This document shows positions 16,747 through 26,241 of a stretch of 64,000 nt of DNA, piece after piece. This DNA comes from JBAXTE01 sp963556065 (GTDB lineage Bacteria > Bacteroidota > Bacteroidia > Bacteroidales > WCHB1-69). Each line of letters starts with the position of its first letter. Position 1 is the first letter of the stretch. Below the pieces are notes generated by a model. The model ran no database searches. It was not told where the DNA came from and saw only the letters and a program-made list of their open reading frames with translations. A program made the translations under genes and the position numbers. Location: positions 372,001 through 436,000 of the forward strand of contig CAUVYH020000027.1 in assembly GCA_963556065.3 (NCBI GenBank). Direction: 5' to 3'.

Positions 16747-17667
16747 TTAAAAAATCTTCTTTCTCGAATGGCAATAAGGGATTCCGCCTTTCTTCTGATA
16801 ATAGTTCTGATGATATGATTCCGCTTTCCAAAAGACCGGAGCTTTGGTTATCTTTGTGGCGGGTGCATATCCCTTTAATTTTAGCCCGTTCAAAATTTCT
16901 TCGGCTGTTTTCCGCTGATTTTCATTGGTGTAAAAAATTTCGGAGCGATATTGGTCGCCGACATCCGGCCCCTGACGATCGATCTGGGTAAAGTCGTGGA
17001 TCTCGAAAAAAAGTTTTGCCAATGCTTCAAAAGAGGTCTTTTGGGTGTCGAATATTACCCGCACGACTTCTGCATGCCCCGTGGTGTGGCTGCATACGTC
17101 CTCGTAGGAAGGATTTGATGTAATTCCGCCCATGTAGCCTACATCGGTGCTGACTACTCCGTTTGCTTTGCCCAGGTAATGCTGAACACCCCAAAAACAT
17201 CCGGCTGCAAAGTATGCCGTATCCTGGTTTTCGGGAAGAATTTTCGGACTGAATTCAAGGGAAATTGAGTTTACACAATGCCGGCGGTTCTTTGGAGTGA
17301 ATCCTTCTCCGTCGAAGACGTGACCGAGATGTGCCCCACAGTTGGCACAAACAATTTCTGTGCGCTTTCCGTCGGCATCTGGAATCTCTTTTACGGCTCC
17401 TTTAACTGCATCATCAAAGCTTGGCCATCCGCAGTGTGAATCAAATTTATTGTCGGACGAAAAGAGTACCGATCCACACCGCTTACAAGTATATGATCCA
17501 TCCTCTTTTGTGTTTACGAATTCCCCGGTAAATGGGTGTTCAGTGCCTTTATTCACGATTACTTGTTCCTCTTCGGGTGTTAATTTTTTATATTCCATCG
17601 TTGTATTGTTTTGACATGAGCCGCTCATGGACATGATTAAAAGGAGCATAAATGATAAAGATTTCAT
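16747..17667 (-). CDS. Bifunctional peptide-methionine sulfoxide reductase, MsrB-MsrA fusion, lipoprotein-type
   Basis: 306 residues. A signal sequence with lipobox SGSC (Cys18) suggests membrane anchoring outside the cytoplasm. MsrB comes first (residues about 27-142): zinc-binding CKRCG and CANCG pairs, HCGWPSF, GHVFDGEG, and catalytic Cys in RHCVNS. MsrA follows (about 148-295): catalytic GCFWG, GYMGG, GHAEVV, DQYRSEIF. It repairs both R- and S-methionine sulfoxides in oxidised envelope proteins. The B-then-A order is one of the known fusion orders; no separate thioredoxin-like domain is present, so an external electron donor is needed. Confidence 0.93.
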   Translation of the reverse strand: MKSLSFMLLLIMSMSGSCQNNTTMEYKKLTPEEEQVIVNKGTEHPFTGEFVNTKEDGSYTCKRCGSVLFSSDNKFDSHCGWPSFDDAVKGAVKEIPDADGKRTEIVCANCGAHLGHVFDGEGFTPKNRRHCVNSISLEFSPKILPENQDTAYFAAGCFWGVQHYLGKANGVVSTDVGYMGGITSNPSYEDVCSHTTGHAEVVRVIFDTQKTSFEALAKLFFEIHDFTQIDRQGPDVGDQYRSEIFYTNENQRKTAEEILNGLKLKGYAPATKITKAPVFWKAESYHQNYYQKKGGIPYCHSRKKIF

Positions 17668-18006
17668 CCTTGTTTAATTAGATAAATTCTAAACAATCAA
17701 GTTCATGATTTGTTTAGTAATTGCCTCAATTTTGAATAAAATCTTATATCTGCGATTCCTTTGTACAATTTGACGGTTTATGCCTAAAGTTATGACTGCA
17801 AATCTGCTAATCCTGAAATCCCGTTTAATTTTCTTGATCAGATTCGTAAAAAGCGATACCGTCTTTTTTTAGACAGGATAAACTTGGCTTGCCGGATAAT
17901 ACAATACTAAATTTCAGGAATTTGTCTCATTTGATATTGTGTAATTCATTGTTAAACATAGCGCTTCTTTGAGCTTTCTTCGTGTTTTTTTGTGTAACCG
18001 ACTGGC
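17668..18006. other. 339-bp gap without a recognisable gene
   Basis: No open frame of note and no homology recognised. It should hold the promoter of msrB-msrA at its left end; a CTTTGTACAATTTGACGG stretch near 17760 is the only promoter-like text I noticed and it is not convincing. Confidence 0.5.
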
Positions 18007-18294
18007 TTACTTTACAAACGGTTCAAATTCGGAAGCGTATTTCACGGGTTCAAATTCTACAATGCTGTATTCAGCCAATTTATTGAGGTAAAAAGGGTCT
18101 TCGGTGATCATTTTTTCGACAGATGTCCGGTTTGAAGCGTTACTCACGATAATTCCCCCGGTGCGAGGATTTTGGGGTCCTGAGCAGATCAGCATCTTGT
18201 TTTTATAGTACTTGTCTAAAAATGCTCGGTGGGCGGCCAAGTGTTTCTCAATTTGTTCTATCGAACAAAGATATTTTACAGTAATGATAAACAT
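18007..18294 (-). CDS. YciI family protein
   Basis: 95 residues. MFIITVKYLCSIEQIEKHLA, then HRAFLDKYYKNKMLICSGPQ, NPRTGGIIVSNA and EDPFYLNKLAEYSIVEFEPV match the ferredoxin-like YciI fold, with the conserved His22 and Asp26-type positions. YciI proteins are small dimeric enzymes or domains of largely unknown substrate. Downstream of the nitroreductase gene by about 24 bp, so likely in one transcript. Confidence 0.88.
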   Translation of the reverse strand: MFIITVKYLCSIEQIEKHLAAHRAFLDKYYKNKMLICSGPQNPRTGGIIVSNASNRTSVEKMITEDPFYLNKLAEYSIVEFEPVKYASEFEPFVK

Positions 18295-18318
18295 GCGTAT
18301 TTGATTTTAAAATGATAA

Positions 18319-19236
18319 TTAGTTCCAATCTACCGCAGCAAAAGTTCTGTTGATGGTCTTTGTATATTTTACTGCGGAATAGCCCATGATCACAAACACT
18401 CCTTCACGACTTTTGTACCTGATTCCATGTTTTTCGCGGAAGCGTTTTGCCGCTTTCCCGTTTTGGATTAATGGATGGATAGCTCCAAGCATGCAAGTGC
18501 CTAGCCCCAGCGATTCAGCGGCGGTCATGGCATAAGTGGCGGCAATTAATGGGTCGGCGGGATCGGTATAGGGCGATCCGTAGAAATAAAGGGCAACAGG
18601 AGCATCATAGTTGACAACGTTGATGCCTTTTTTCATGAAGCCGGTGTAACAATTTATGCAGGGGCGGACAAATTTACGGAACATGCGGTCGTTTTCTTTT
18701 CCCCAGAAAGGACGCATTAATGATAGAAACCAGTTGGATACCAGCCATTTCATTCCTTCGAGGTAGGTGCAGAAATCTTCGGCAAATGTCCGGACTTTTT
18801 CTTTGCTGTCGAATACCAAAACATGTACGTCAGAGGGGGGAAGCCCCATAGGAGCCGTTTGAGCTGCCTGAATTACTTTCTCAATAAGTTCTTTTGCGAT
18901 GGGTAAGTCTTTGAATTCACGCACACTACGGCGGCTATAATAGAGGTTTATCAGTTCAGTGTAATTTGCGGAATTTTCTTTGAATGGCATATCTCGTAAA
19001 TCAGTTTCCGAGGTGCATCTTCCTTGAATTTTGATCGCACTTTGCGGACAAATCATCATGCAATGCCCGCATCCGATACAGCCAAAAATGGCATCTTTAG
19101 AAAGTTTTACTTTTTTATGCTCAATTTCCAACCCGTAATCCTTGCACACGGTTGCACATAAACCGCATCCGGTACAAAGCTCCGTATTTATTATTATCGT
19201 TGCTTTTTCTTGTGCTCTTGATGTTGGTATTGCCAT
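18319..19236 (-). CDS. Nitroreductase family protein with N-terminal 4Fe-4S ferredoxin domain
   Basis: 305 residues from ATG 19236 (MAIPTSRAQEKATIIINTEL); the open frame extends 11 codons upstream but the ferredoxin domain starts here. Two 4Fe-4S motifs are complete: CTGCGLCATVC and CIGCGHCMMICP (residues about 20-60). The FMN-binding nitroreductase fold follows: YYSRRSVREFKD, AAQTAPMGLPPSDVHVLV, AAESLGLGTCMLGAI and GYSAVKYTKTINR. The combination suggests ferredoxin-fed reduction of a small electrophile. Substrate unknown. Confidence 0.9.
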   Translation of the reverse strand: MAIPTSRAQEKATIIINTELCTGCGLCATVCKDYGLEIEHKKVKLSKDAIFGCIGCGHCMMICPQSAIKIQGRCTSETDLRDMPFKENSANYTELINLYYSRRSVREFKDLPIAKELIEKVIQAAQTAPMGLPPSDVHVLVFDSKEKVRTFAEDFCTYLEGMKWLVSNWFLSLMRPFWGKENDRMFRKFVRPCINCYTGFMKKGINVVNYDAPVALYFYGSPYTDPADPLIAATYAMTAAESLGLGTCMLGAIHPLIQNGKAAKRFREKHGIRYKSREGVFVIMGYSAVKYTKTINRTFAAVDWN

Positions 19237-19329
19237 AATGAAAATATTTAATTCGACAATCGATTTCAAATTTACATAAATTCTGATAAAAATGATGGTT
19301 TTCGGTTTAAATGGAAAACGTTAATCCTT

Positions 19330-19866
19330 TTAGGTGTAGTATTCATCTAGCAATTGTCGAATTATTGTCGCATTTTCGCTATCAAAACAGACAAAAATAA
19401 CTTTTTCTATGGAAGAGGAGTTCTTTAAAAATTCATTTACCGTGTCAACTGCAATTTTTGCGGCTTCTCTTTTGGGGTAATGATATACTCCTGTGCTGAT
19501 ATTTGGAAACGCAATGGTTTTGCAACAATTCTCAACGGCAAGCTGCATGGAGTTTCGATAACAATCGGCAAGTTTTTGGGCTTCATTCTTCAGGCCTCCA
19601 TGCCAAATTGGGCCTACCGTGTGAATTACAAATTTTGCAGGCATATTTCCGGCTGTGGTAATAACGGCTTGCCCCGTTGGACATTCTCCTTGTTGAGAAA
19701 CAATTTCCCGGCATTCTTCCAAAATGGCTTTTCCGCCGGCTCGGTGAATGGCTCCATCTACACCACCACCGCCCATCAATGAAGAGTTGGCCGCATTTAC
19801 GATGGCATCTGCTTCTACTTTTGTAATGTCTCCGAGAATCAACATCGTGTTTTGTCGAGTAATCAT
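19330..19866 (-). CDS. Macrodomain protein, probable O-acetyl-ADP-ribose deacetylase
   Basis: 178 residues, a single macrodomain. LGDITKVEADAIVNAANSSL is the ADP-ribose-binding start, GGGVDGAIHRAGG the glycine-rich loop, and SPNIS-like PNISTGVYHYP the second phosphate loop. These match the YmdB/MacroD-type class that hydrolyses O-acetyl-ADP-ribose or ADP-ribosyl-protein bonds. A second methionine (19845) is a possible alternative start. Not obviously in an operon with its neighbours. Confidence 0.92.
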   Translation of the reverse strand: MITRQNTMLILGDITKVEADAIVNAANSSLMGGGGVDGAIHRAGGKAILEECREIVSQQGECPTGQAVITTAGNMPAKFVIHTVGPIWHGGLKNEAQKLADCYRNSMQLAVENCCKTIAFPNISTGVYHYPKREAAKIAVDTVNEFLKNSSSIEKVIFVCFDSENATIIRQLLDEYYT

Positions 19867-20065
19867 AATGGATGTGAATTTTTTAACCGATTCAAAATTA
19901 CAATATTTAAAGGAAATCCTATGGTTGATTTAGAAATATTAGTTCCAAAACCATTGTCTAAATTAAAGCTTATAACATTTTTTTCAATTAAACATCTGTA
20001 CTTTGAGAGATCTCTATTGAAATTTGAAGGAAGCAAATAGGGACATTCCGCAAAAAATAAAGCTG

Positions 20066-20551
20066 TTATTTTTTTGAGTAGTTTCCAATACTCTTTTCCA
20101 CAAATTCCAAGGGCATCATCATTGTTTTGCTGATTTCTTCTGCAGAAAGACCTTCGTTGAATAGCCGATAAGAGAGATATTCGAGCGATTCTCCGATTTC
20201 GATGATATGATTGTCGGGATCGTAAAAGCGAACCACCCGCTGGCGCCATGGTTGCTCCCGCATTTCATGGACAAATACTGTATGGGCATCTTTCAATTGT
20301 TGATTTAGTTCTTCCATCTCGTCATACTCAAAATATAGTTCGAAGTTGTGGCTACCGAACTCTATTCTTTTATTATCAATCAGTTTCTGATAATGGGATT
20401 GCAAGTGTATGGCAAAATTGCCTTCAAAAGTGACATTTTCACCAAAATCCATAATGACTTTTTGTCCGAGAATGTTTTCGTAGAAATTTCGGGACCTTGC
20501 CATATCTGCCACTACGAGCAGAGGACAAACGTATTTAATTTTACTAGTCAT
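20066..20551 (-). CDS. VOC (glyoxalase/bleomycin resistance) superfamily protein
   Basis: 161 residues. VOC start KYVCPLLVVADMARSRNFYE, then the paired beta-alpha-beta modules, with metal-ligand-like positions in HNFELYFEYDEMEE and a DPDNHIIEIGESLE end of the second module. A C-terminal extension of about 35 residues (YRLFNEGLSAEEISKTMMMP) is helical and could pack on the fold. Specific substrate cannot be assigned. Confidence 0.88.
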   Translation of the reverse strand: MTSKIKYVCPLLVVADMARSRNFYENILGQKVIMDFGENVTFEGNFAIHLQSHYQKLIDNKRIEFGSHNFELYFEYDEMEELNQQLKDAHTVFVHEMREQPWRQRVVRFYDPDNHIIEIGESLEYLSYRLFNEGLSAEEISKTMMMPLEFVEKSIGNYSKK

Positions 20552-20573
20552 GATTTTTTTAATATTCTATTCA

Positions 20574-20610
20574 AAAAAAGATTCCCGTTTGTTTTAACGG
20601 AAATCTTTTT
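20574..20610 (-). terminator. Terminator after the T9SS protein gene
   Basis: An imperfect stem AAAAAGATTCCCGTT / AACGGAAATCTTTTT lies just downstream (minus strand) of the gene ending at 20629; the arm supplies the U run. Confidence 0.65.
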
Positions 20611-20628
20611 TATAAGTCTCATATTTCA

Positions 20629-21717
20629 TTAATTTATAATGATTTTCGTGATTTTTATCACTTCTTTATTTTTGCTGCTGATCTTGCAGAAATAAATGCC
20701 TTTACCCTGGTTTGTCATTTGGATGTCGGTTTGCAAACCGTTTATTTGTGCTTTATAAATGCAATTTCCAAGGATGTCGATGATTTCAACAAATAAATTC
20801 TGAGCATCGGATGTAATTGTAAAATGCCCATTGTTCGGGTTGGGAAATATTTCAATGGTTTTTGATGTGTATTTTTCCGAAATACCTGCTGTACATGTAA
20901 ATTGACAATAAGTGATGCTGCCGGCTACCGAACCGGTGTTTAAATCGAAGGCTCCTCCTGTTTGGTCGCAAAAATCAAGCGTGCCGGTGATTGAGCCGGA
21001 ATTATTGGTGTTGTGAGCTACACAAAATTTTCCGGAACCATTGATCTGGCTTCTGTTTTGCCAATCGTTGCCGACATTGATGCTGCCATTATTAGTGAAA
21101 ATTGCTGTAGTGGAAAGAGAATCAGCGTTCAAAAAATCATTTGTGGTATTTATTACCCCCGAAGTGGAGTTTATAAACCTGTTTGTGTTGAAAAAATCAT
21201 TCGAATTGATGGTTCCGTTGTTTGTAACGGTGTCAGTGTTCAGAAAATTTGTAGAAACTACAGCTCCGCCGTTAATAAAAACACCTCCAGAACCAATCAT
21301 AAATTGAGTAGCATTGATTGTTCCTCCGCTCGCATTTTGAAAAACGGTTTGGTTTAGTAAACTGTCGCTCTGGAAAGTACCGCTATTGTTTACAGTGCCC
21401 GAGAACAAACCAACTCTCCCAATATTGAACGTTCCGTTTACCGTGAGTGCTCCACCCGAAAGAGCGAATCCTCTCATGTTGCTATTGCCGGTTAATGACC
21501 CCGATGCATTTATTGTTATTGATCCGGAAGTGTATCCATAATCTATATCCATTGTAACCGCATGGTTTATAATTACCGTTGACCCCGGAGTTGGAGGTGT
21601 TCCGCCCCAAGTGGTCGGACTGGTCCAGTTTCCATTAGCGACGGAGGTCGTTTGTGATTGGGAATAGAAGAAACAAAAAAGAATCAGCAGGGTTAAAAAA
21701 GTAGATTTTACACTCAT
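20629..21717 (-). CDS. Secreted beta-helix-like protein with T9SS type A sorting domain
   Basis: 362 residues. Signal peptide MSVKSTFLTLLILFCFFYSQ. Residues 24-60 read NGNWTSPTTWGGTPPTPGST and VIINHAVTMD, the start of G8-like or right-handed beta-helix surface proteins. Then come repeated N-G-T-I-N units (SGTFQSDSLLN, NGTINSNDFFN, SGVINTTNDFLN) forming a solenoid up to about residue 265. The C-terminal 75 residues are a T9SS tail (IFPNPNNGHFTI ... KITKIIIN). Surface-exposed; role unknown. Confidence 0.87.
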   Translation of the reverse strand: MSVKSTFLTLLILFCFFYSQSQTTSVANGNWTSPTTWGGTPPTPGSTVIINHAVTMDIDYGYTSGSITINASGSLTGNSNMRGFALSGGALTVNGTFNIGRVGLFSGTVNNSGTFQSDSLLNQTVFQNASGGTINATQFMIGSGGVFINGGAVVSTNFLNTDTVTNNGTINSNDFFNTNRFINSTSGVINTTNDFLNADSLSTTAIFTNNGSINVGNDWQNRSQINGSGKFCVAHNTNNSGSITGTLDFCDQTGGAFDLNTGSVAGSITYCQFTCTAGISEKYTSKTIEIFPNPNNGHFTITSDAQNLFVEIIDILGNCIYKAQINGLQTDIQMTNQGKGIYFCKISSKNKEVIKITKIIIN

Positions 21718-21885
21718 GATATTTTTTTTGATTTGTAAATAAATGACTTATTATTGTTACAAAGAAAACTAAAATAAACGATTAATGCAAAAAAAAATAA
21801 ACAAAGATAGGTTGTTTAAAAAATGCAAGCAAAATACCTCCGATGATTTATGTTGAGAAATTTGGTTTGTAATTCTGCTTTTTGA

Positions 21886-22306
21886 TCAACACTTCAGTCG
21901 CCTTCCAACATAAAATTGGTAGCACTTATTTCGCAATATTTCAGGGAAAATAAGAGAGGAAAAGGAGTTAACAAAATCAATTTTAAATTTTTCATCAAAA
22001 GAAGATCCGCACTTATTGCTTTGCAATATATTGATTGATTGAATGTTTCCATCTTTGTTTATGTAAAATTGAATTTTAGCAGTAACTCCTTCGCAACCTT
22101 CGCAGTCAATTTTGCCTACTTTATGTTTTTTAAGTAGCAAAATAAAGTCTTTGCTCTCCCAGTGATTAAAGGTCTCACTTAGCAAACTGTCTGTTTTCCA
22201 ACCTGCATCTGTAGTCAAGGTGTCGCAATTGATATAACGTATCGGATTGGCATTTTGCATTGAAAAAAGCAAGCATGAATAAAGTTAAGATTGCTATTCC
22301 TTTCAT
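21886..22306 (-). pseudogene. Exported protein gene, apparently frameshifted between signal peptide and body
   Basis: The body ORF (21886-22272) can only start at TTG: INCDTLTTDAGWKTDSLLSE and on to CYQFYVGRRLKC, 128 residues, with a CEGC motif and FYINKDGNIQSINILQSNKC, resembling a TonB-C-like energy-transduction fold. The adjacent frame carries a convincing ATG (22306) and signal peptide MKGIAILTLFMLAFFNAKCQ but stops soon after. A one-base change in the A6 run at 22263-22268 (T6 on the coding strand) would join them. Either a decaying gene or a base-call error. Confidence 0.55.
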
Positions 22307-22334
22307 TACATGGATTTTATGATTAAATATCCGA

Positions 22335-22757
22335 TTAGAAATTGATGTATTCTTTTGGTTTAAAGTTGTTTTCCATCGTCCAGAAATGGGCTACGCCATG
22401 GGCAATGCGAAAAATGATCAAACCGGGACTGTCCGCCGTTAGTCCGAAATCTTTTAGAAACGGGCGGTCGATGAGCGCTTTTTCTTTAAGGGACCGGTCG
22501 TTTATAAATTCAATTTCGCCGGCAACTCGCAACATTGTTCCGATTGCCCCTTCGTGCTTGTAAAAACAAGCTTCTGCTTTCGGATTTTGCTGTAATTGGC
22601 CATACATATCCTTATTGGCTCCGATTTGAAAGTAAAATCCGGTTTCGTCTGCAAACCAAAATCCTAATGCTCTTACATGAGGTTGGTTTTTTTCAGTAGT
22701 TGCCAAATAACAGACAGGGCTCGTTTTGGTAAATTCGATACAGTTTTGAAAATTCAT
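22335..22757 (-). CDS. Pyridoxamine 5'-phosphate oxidase family protein (flavin-binding split barrel)
   Basis: 140 residues. MNFQNCIEFTKTSPVCYLAT, then QPHVRALGFWFADETGFYFQ, GANKDMYGQLQQNPKAEACF, MLRVAGEIEFI and a final AHGVAHFWTMENNF. This is the short PPOX-fold family, binding FMN or F420-like flavins; most such proteins reduce unknown compounds rather than act in B6 metabolism. It is 20 bp downstream of the GNAT gene, so probably co-transcribed. Confidence 0.88.
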   Translation of the reverse strand: MNFQNCIEFTKTSPVCYLATTEKNQPHVRALGFWFADETGFYFQIGANKDMYGQLQQNPKAEACFYKHEGAIGTMLRVAGEIEFINDRSLKEKALIDRPFLKDFGLTADSPGLIIFRIAHGVAHFWTMENNFKPKEYINF

Positions 22758-22777
22758 ATTTATTCTTTTTTAATGAT

Positions 22778-23284
22778 TTATGACTGCAATTTATGAAAAA
22801 AAATGGAACTGCTTTTATTGCTTTCATATTTGATGAATCCGGTTTTTAGAAGTGTGTTGATCGATGCAATATTGTCATTATCCGTTTCGGCGATTACCGA
22901 GTTGAGGTCCGATTGCTCGGACATCCACTGTAACAGTCCGTTTAGTGCTTCGGCCATAAAACCCTGCTTGCGGAATGCCTTGTTAACACCATATCCGATT
23001 TCTGCAATTCCGTTTTCGGGTTCGCCATGAAAGCAAAGGGAACCTACAATCGCTTGACTTTTTTTCTCAACCATTAGCCAGAGCGTGTAGTAAATGTATT
23101 TTTTTCGGGGATCGTTTACAAAAGGTAAAAAACTATTGTTGATGGCATCAATTAGCTCAAGGCCGAGCTCGGCTTCTGTTGAATATATGCAGTGCTCTTT
23201 TGCAAACTCGACAGGATTTGTGGCATACGATTTTAATTCATGTCCGTTTAAAATCCGAATGGACAGACGTTCAGTCTCAAACAT
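22778..23284 (-). CDS. GNAT family N-acetyltransferase (RimJ/RimL-like)
   Basis: 168 residues. ETERLSIRILNGHELKSYAT at the start, SLCFHGEPENGIAEIGYGVN as strand 4, the acetyl-CoA loop NKAFRKQGFMAEALNGLLQW, and the end FIKYESNKSSSIFFHKL. These match the Acetyltransf_3 type GNAT fold. Target amine unknown. Confidence 0.9.
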   Translation of the reverse strand: MFETERLSIRILNGHELKSYATNPVEFAKEHCIYSTEAELGLELIDAINNSFLPFVNDPRKKYIYYTLWLMVEKKSQAIVGSLCFHGEPENGIAEIGYGVNKAFRKQGFMAEALNGLLQWMSEQSDLNSVIAETDNDNIASINTLLKTGFIKYESNKSSSIFFHKLQS

Positions 23285-23331
23285 GGTTAGTAAATTTTTA
23301 GTTGATACAAATGTAGTAATTTTCTGGATAG

Positions 23332-23365
23332 AAAAAAAGTAGTACCGAAAACCGACACTACTTTT
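23332..23365 (-). terminator. Terminator after valS
   Basis: On the minus strand AAAGTAGT pairs with ACTACTTT around a GGT/ACC inner stem, followed by seven U. It lies about 20 bp past the valS stop. Confidence 0.8.
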
Positions 23366-23385
23366 GTATGAATTGAAATGAGCTC

Positions 23386-26013
23386 TTATTTTTTCAGATT
23401 TGCCAGTTGTTGTTGCAAAATAGCGATTTTAGATTCGGCATCGGACTGCTTCTTGCGTTCAATGGCCACGACTTGTTCGGGAGCTCCTGCAACAAATTTT
23501 TCGTTGGAGAGCTTTTTTAGGACTGAATTTAAAAATCCTTGAAGATAGTTGAGTTCATCTTCCACTTTCTTAATTTCAGCTTCAATATCCAGCAAATTTC
23601 CCAAACGAACAAAATATTCCACTTTGTTGACAACAAACCCAACGGTGTCGGATGCCTTTTCGGGTGTATATTCTATGGTCTCCAGATTGCAGAGTTTTTC
23701 AATCAACGATTCAAAAGTGTGGTCGCAATTTGCATAATCGGCAATGATTTGCATCGACAGTTTCTCTTTATTTGCTATGTTTTTCTCCTGGCGAATAGTG
23801 CGGATATTCATGATAATTTCCATCGCCAGTTCAAAAGAGGTCAGAATTTTGGCATCGTAAGATGTCGGTTCCGGCATTTGGGAAACCATGATGCAATCTT
23901 TTTCGTCACATTCTCTGATGATATGCCAGATTTCTTCGGTGATAAAAGGCATAAACGGATGAACTACCTGCATTAGTCGTTCAAAAATGTTGATGGTTTG
24001 CTGATGTGTTTTAGCATCAATAGGTTGTTGGTATGCCGGTTTGATAGCTTCCAGATACCATGAGCAGAAATCGTCCCAAACTAGTTTGTAAACACTCATC
24101 AGCGCATCGGAGAGGCGGAACTTAGAGAAGTGATCGTTGATGGTTTCCAAGGTTTGGTTGAATTTGGCTTCAAACCATTTAATTGTATTTGTGGCATAAT
24201 CGGGTTGCGGAATTTCGGCATTTACTTCCCATCCTTTTACCAATCGAAGGGCATTCCATATTTTATTGCTGAAATTACGTCCCTGTTCACACATCGATTC
24301 ATCGAAAAGCAAATCGTTGCCGGCTGGAGAACTAAGCAACATGCCCACGCGAACTCCATCGGCTCCAAATGTTTTCATCAATTCAATCGGATCGGGTGAA
24401 TTACCAAGCGATTTCGACATTTTACGATGTAGCTTGTCGCGAACGATTCCTGTGAAATAAACATCTTTAAATGGAATTTCGTGGTTGTATTCCAAACCGG
24501 CCATAACCATACGGGCAACCCAGAAAAATAAAATTTCCGGAGCAGTAATCAATGCATCGGTTGGGTAGTAGTATTTAATGTCTTCGTTATCGGGATTGCA
24601 AATACCGTCGAAAACGGAAATCGGCCACAGCCAAGATGAAAACCACGTGTCCAACACATCTTCGTCCTGATGCAGCTGATCTGCCGTAATATTTGGATAA
24701 AGCACTTTTGCTTTTTCGAGGGCTTCTTCCGCATTTTTGGCCACTACAAATTCACTACTGGAAATATGCCAGGCAGGAATTCGATGTCCCCACCATAGTT
24801 GGCGTGAAATACACCAGTCTTTGATGTTGTTCATCCAATATGCATAAGTGTTTTTGTATTTATCGGGGTGAAACTTAATAGTATCGTTCATTACTACTTC
24901 GAGTGCAGGTGCGGCGATGTCATGCATTTTGCAGAACCATTGCAATGATAATTTAGGTTCAATTACGCTTCCGGTGCGCTCGCTGGTGCCGACTTTATTG
25001 GTGTAATCTTCAATTTTTACCAGGTTGCCCGATTTTTCCAAGTCAACTATAATTTCATTTCTTACATCAAAACGATCTTTACCGACATAAAGCTGTGCTT
25101 TTTCGTTTAATGTACCGTTATCATTGAAAATATCAATGCTTTCGAGCTTGTATTTAATGCCTAAGTTGTAGTCGTTGATATCGTGAGCCGGTGTAATTTT
25201 CAACGCTCCCGTACCAAATTCACGATCTACATATTCATCAAAAATAATGGGAATACTACGATTGACCAGCGGAACAATTACTCGTTTGCCTTTAAGGTGT
25301 GTAAAGCGGTCGTCTTCGGGATGAACACAAACGGCCGTGTCGCCAAGAATGGTTTCGGGGCGGGTAGTGGCAATGGTTACCCATTCGTCATCCGTACCTT
25401 CAATTTTATATCGTAAATAGTAAAGCTTCGACTGAAGCTCTTTATAAATGACTTCTTCGTCGGAAAGTGCGGTAAGTGCGCTCGGATCCCAGTTTACCAT
25501 GCGTACGCCGCGATAAATATATCCTTTGTTGTAAAGATCAACAAATACACTAATTACAGAATCGGATAAAGTCTGATTCATGGTGAATGCGGTACGATCC
25601 CAGTCGCAAGAAGCGCCAAGTTTTTTCAACTGTTCCAGAATAATTCCGCCATGCTTTTCTTTCCATTCCCAGGCATGTTTTAGAAATTCTTCACGGGTTA
25701 TAGATGCTTTTTCGATGCCAGCATCTTTAAGTTTGGCCACCACCTTAGCTTCTGTAGCAATTGAAGCATGGTCGGTGCCGGGAACCCAGCAAGCATTGAA
25801 TCCCTGCATACGGGCACGACGAATCAAAATATCCTGAATGGTGTTGTTTAGCATGTGTCCCATGTGCAGGACTCCGGTGACATTGGGCGGAGGGATAACG
25901 ATAGTATATGGTTTGCGTTGATCGGGAGTCGATTTAAACAGTTTGTGGTTCATCCATACCGAATACCATTTGTCTTCGGTTAACGTAGGTTCGTACTTTG
26001 AAGCGATTTCCAT
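23386..26013 (-). CDS. valS: Valine--tRNA ligase
   Basis: 875 residues, full family length. MEIASKYEPTLTEDKWYSVW at the start; class I HIGH motif as HMGH in VTGVLHMGHMLNNTI (residues about 45-60); editing domain with TTRPETILGDTAVCVHP; WCISRQLWWGHRIPAWH; class I KMSKS motif as HRKMSKSLGNSPDP; anticodon-binding domain; and a C-terminal coiled coil (EIKKVEDELNYLQGFL). Charges tRNA-Val; two tRNA-Val genes are in the same window at 54135 and 54242. Confidence 0.97.
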   Translation of the reverse strand: MEIASKYEPTLTEDKWYSVWMNHKLFKSTPDQRKPYTIVIPPPNVTGVLHMGHMLNNTIQDILIRRARMQGFNACWVPGTDHASIATEAKVVAKLKDAGIEKASITREEFLKHAWEWKEKHGGIILEQLKKLGASCDWDRTAFTMNQTLSDSVISVFVDLYNKGYIYRGVRMVNWDPSALTALSDEEVIYKELQSKLYYLRYKIEGTDDEWVTIATTRPETILGDTAVCVHPEDDRFTHLKGKRVIVPLVNRSIPIIFDEYVDREFGTGALKITPAHDINDYNLGIKYKLESIDIFNDNGTLNEKAQLYVGKDRFDVRNEIIVDLEKSGNLVKIEDYTNKVGTSERTGSVIEPKLSLQWFCKMHDIAAPALEVVMNDTIKFHPDKYKNTYAYWMNNIKDWCISRQLWWGHRIPAWHISSSEFVVAKNAEEALEKAKVLYPNITADQLHQDEDVLDTWFSSWLWPISVFDGICNPDNEDIKYYYPTDALITAPEILFFWVARMVMAGLEYNHEIPFKDVYFTGIVRDKLHRKMSKSLGNSPDPIELMKTFGADGVRVGMLLSSPAGNDLLFDESMCEQGRNFSNKIWNALRLVKGWEVNAEIPQPDYATNTIKWFEAKFNQTLETINDHFSKFRLSDALMSVYKLVWDDFCSWYLEAIKPAYQQPIDAKTHQQTINIFERLMQVVHPFMPFITEEIWHIIRECDEKDCIMVSQMPEPTSYDAKILTSFELAMEIIMNIRTIRQEKNIANKEKLSMQIIADYANCDHTFESLIEKLCNLETIEYTPEKASDTVGFVVNKVEYFVRLGNLLDIEAEIKKVEDELNYLQGFLNSVLKKLSNEKFVAGAPEQVVAIERKKQSDAESKIAILQQQLANLKK

Positions 26014-26044
26014 ATTCTTCTTTTCGTTTGTTCATTTAAAAGAG

Positions 26045-26052
26045 CAAAGTTA
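26045..26052 (-). promoter_or_regulatory. Candidate -7 promoter element for valS
   Basis: TAACTTTG on the minus strand fits the Bacteroidota -7 consensus TAnnTTTG and lies 31 bp upstream of the valS ATG. No good TTTG -33 partner at 19-21 bp is visible, so this is tentative. Confidence 0.4.
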
Positions 26053-26241
26053 ACAAAAAAAATCTTTACACATTAGTCATACAACCTTTTTATATTTGAA
26101 TAGGTCTATTACACTAGGGTTTTATTATAATTTAGCTTAATTATATTTCTTTGGTATTAATCTTTTGTATATTTTATTACTATAATTTTTTGCTTTGATT
26201 CTTTTTTTGCTAATTTTACATGAATAATTGTTTTTTAACTT

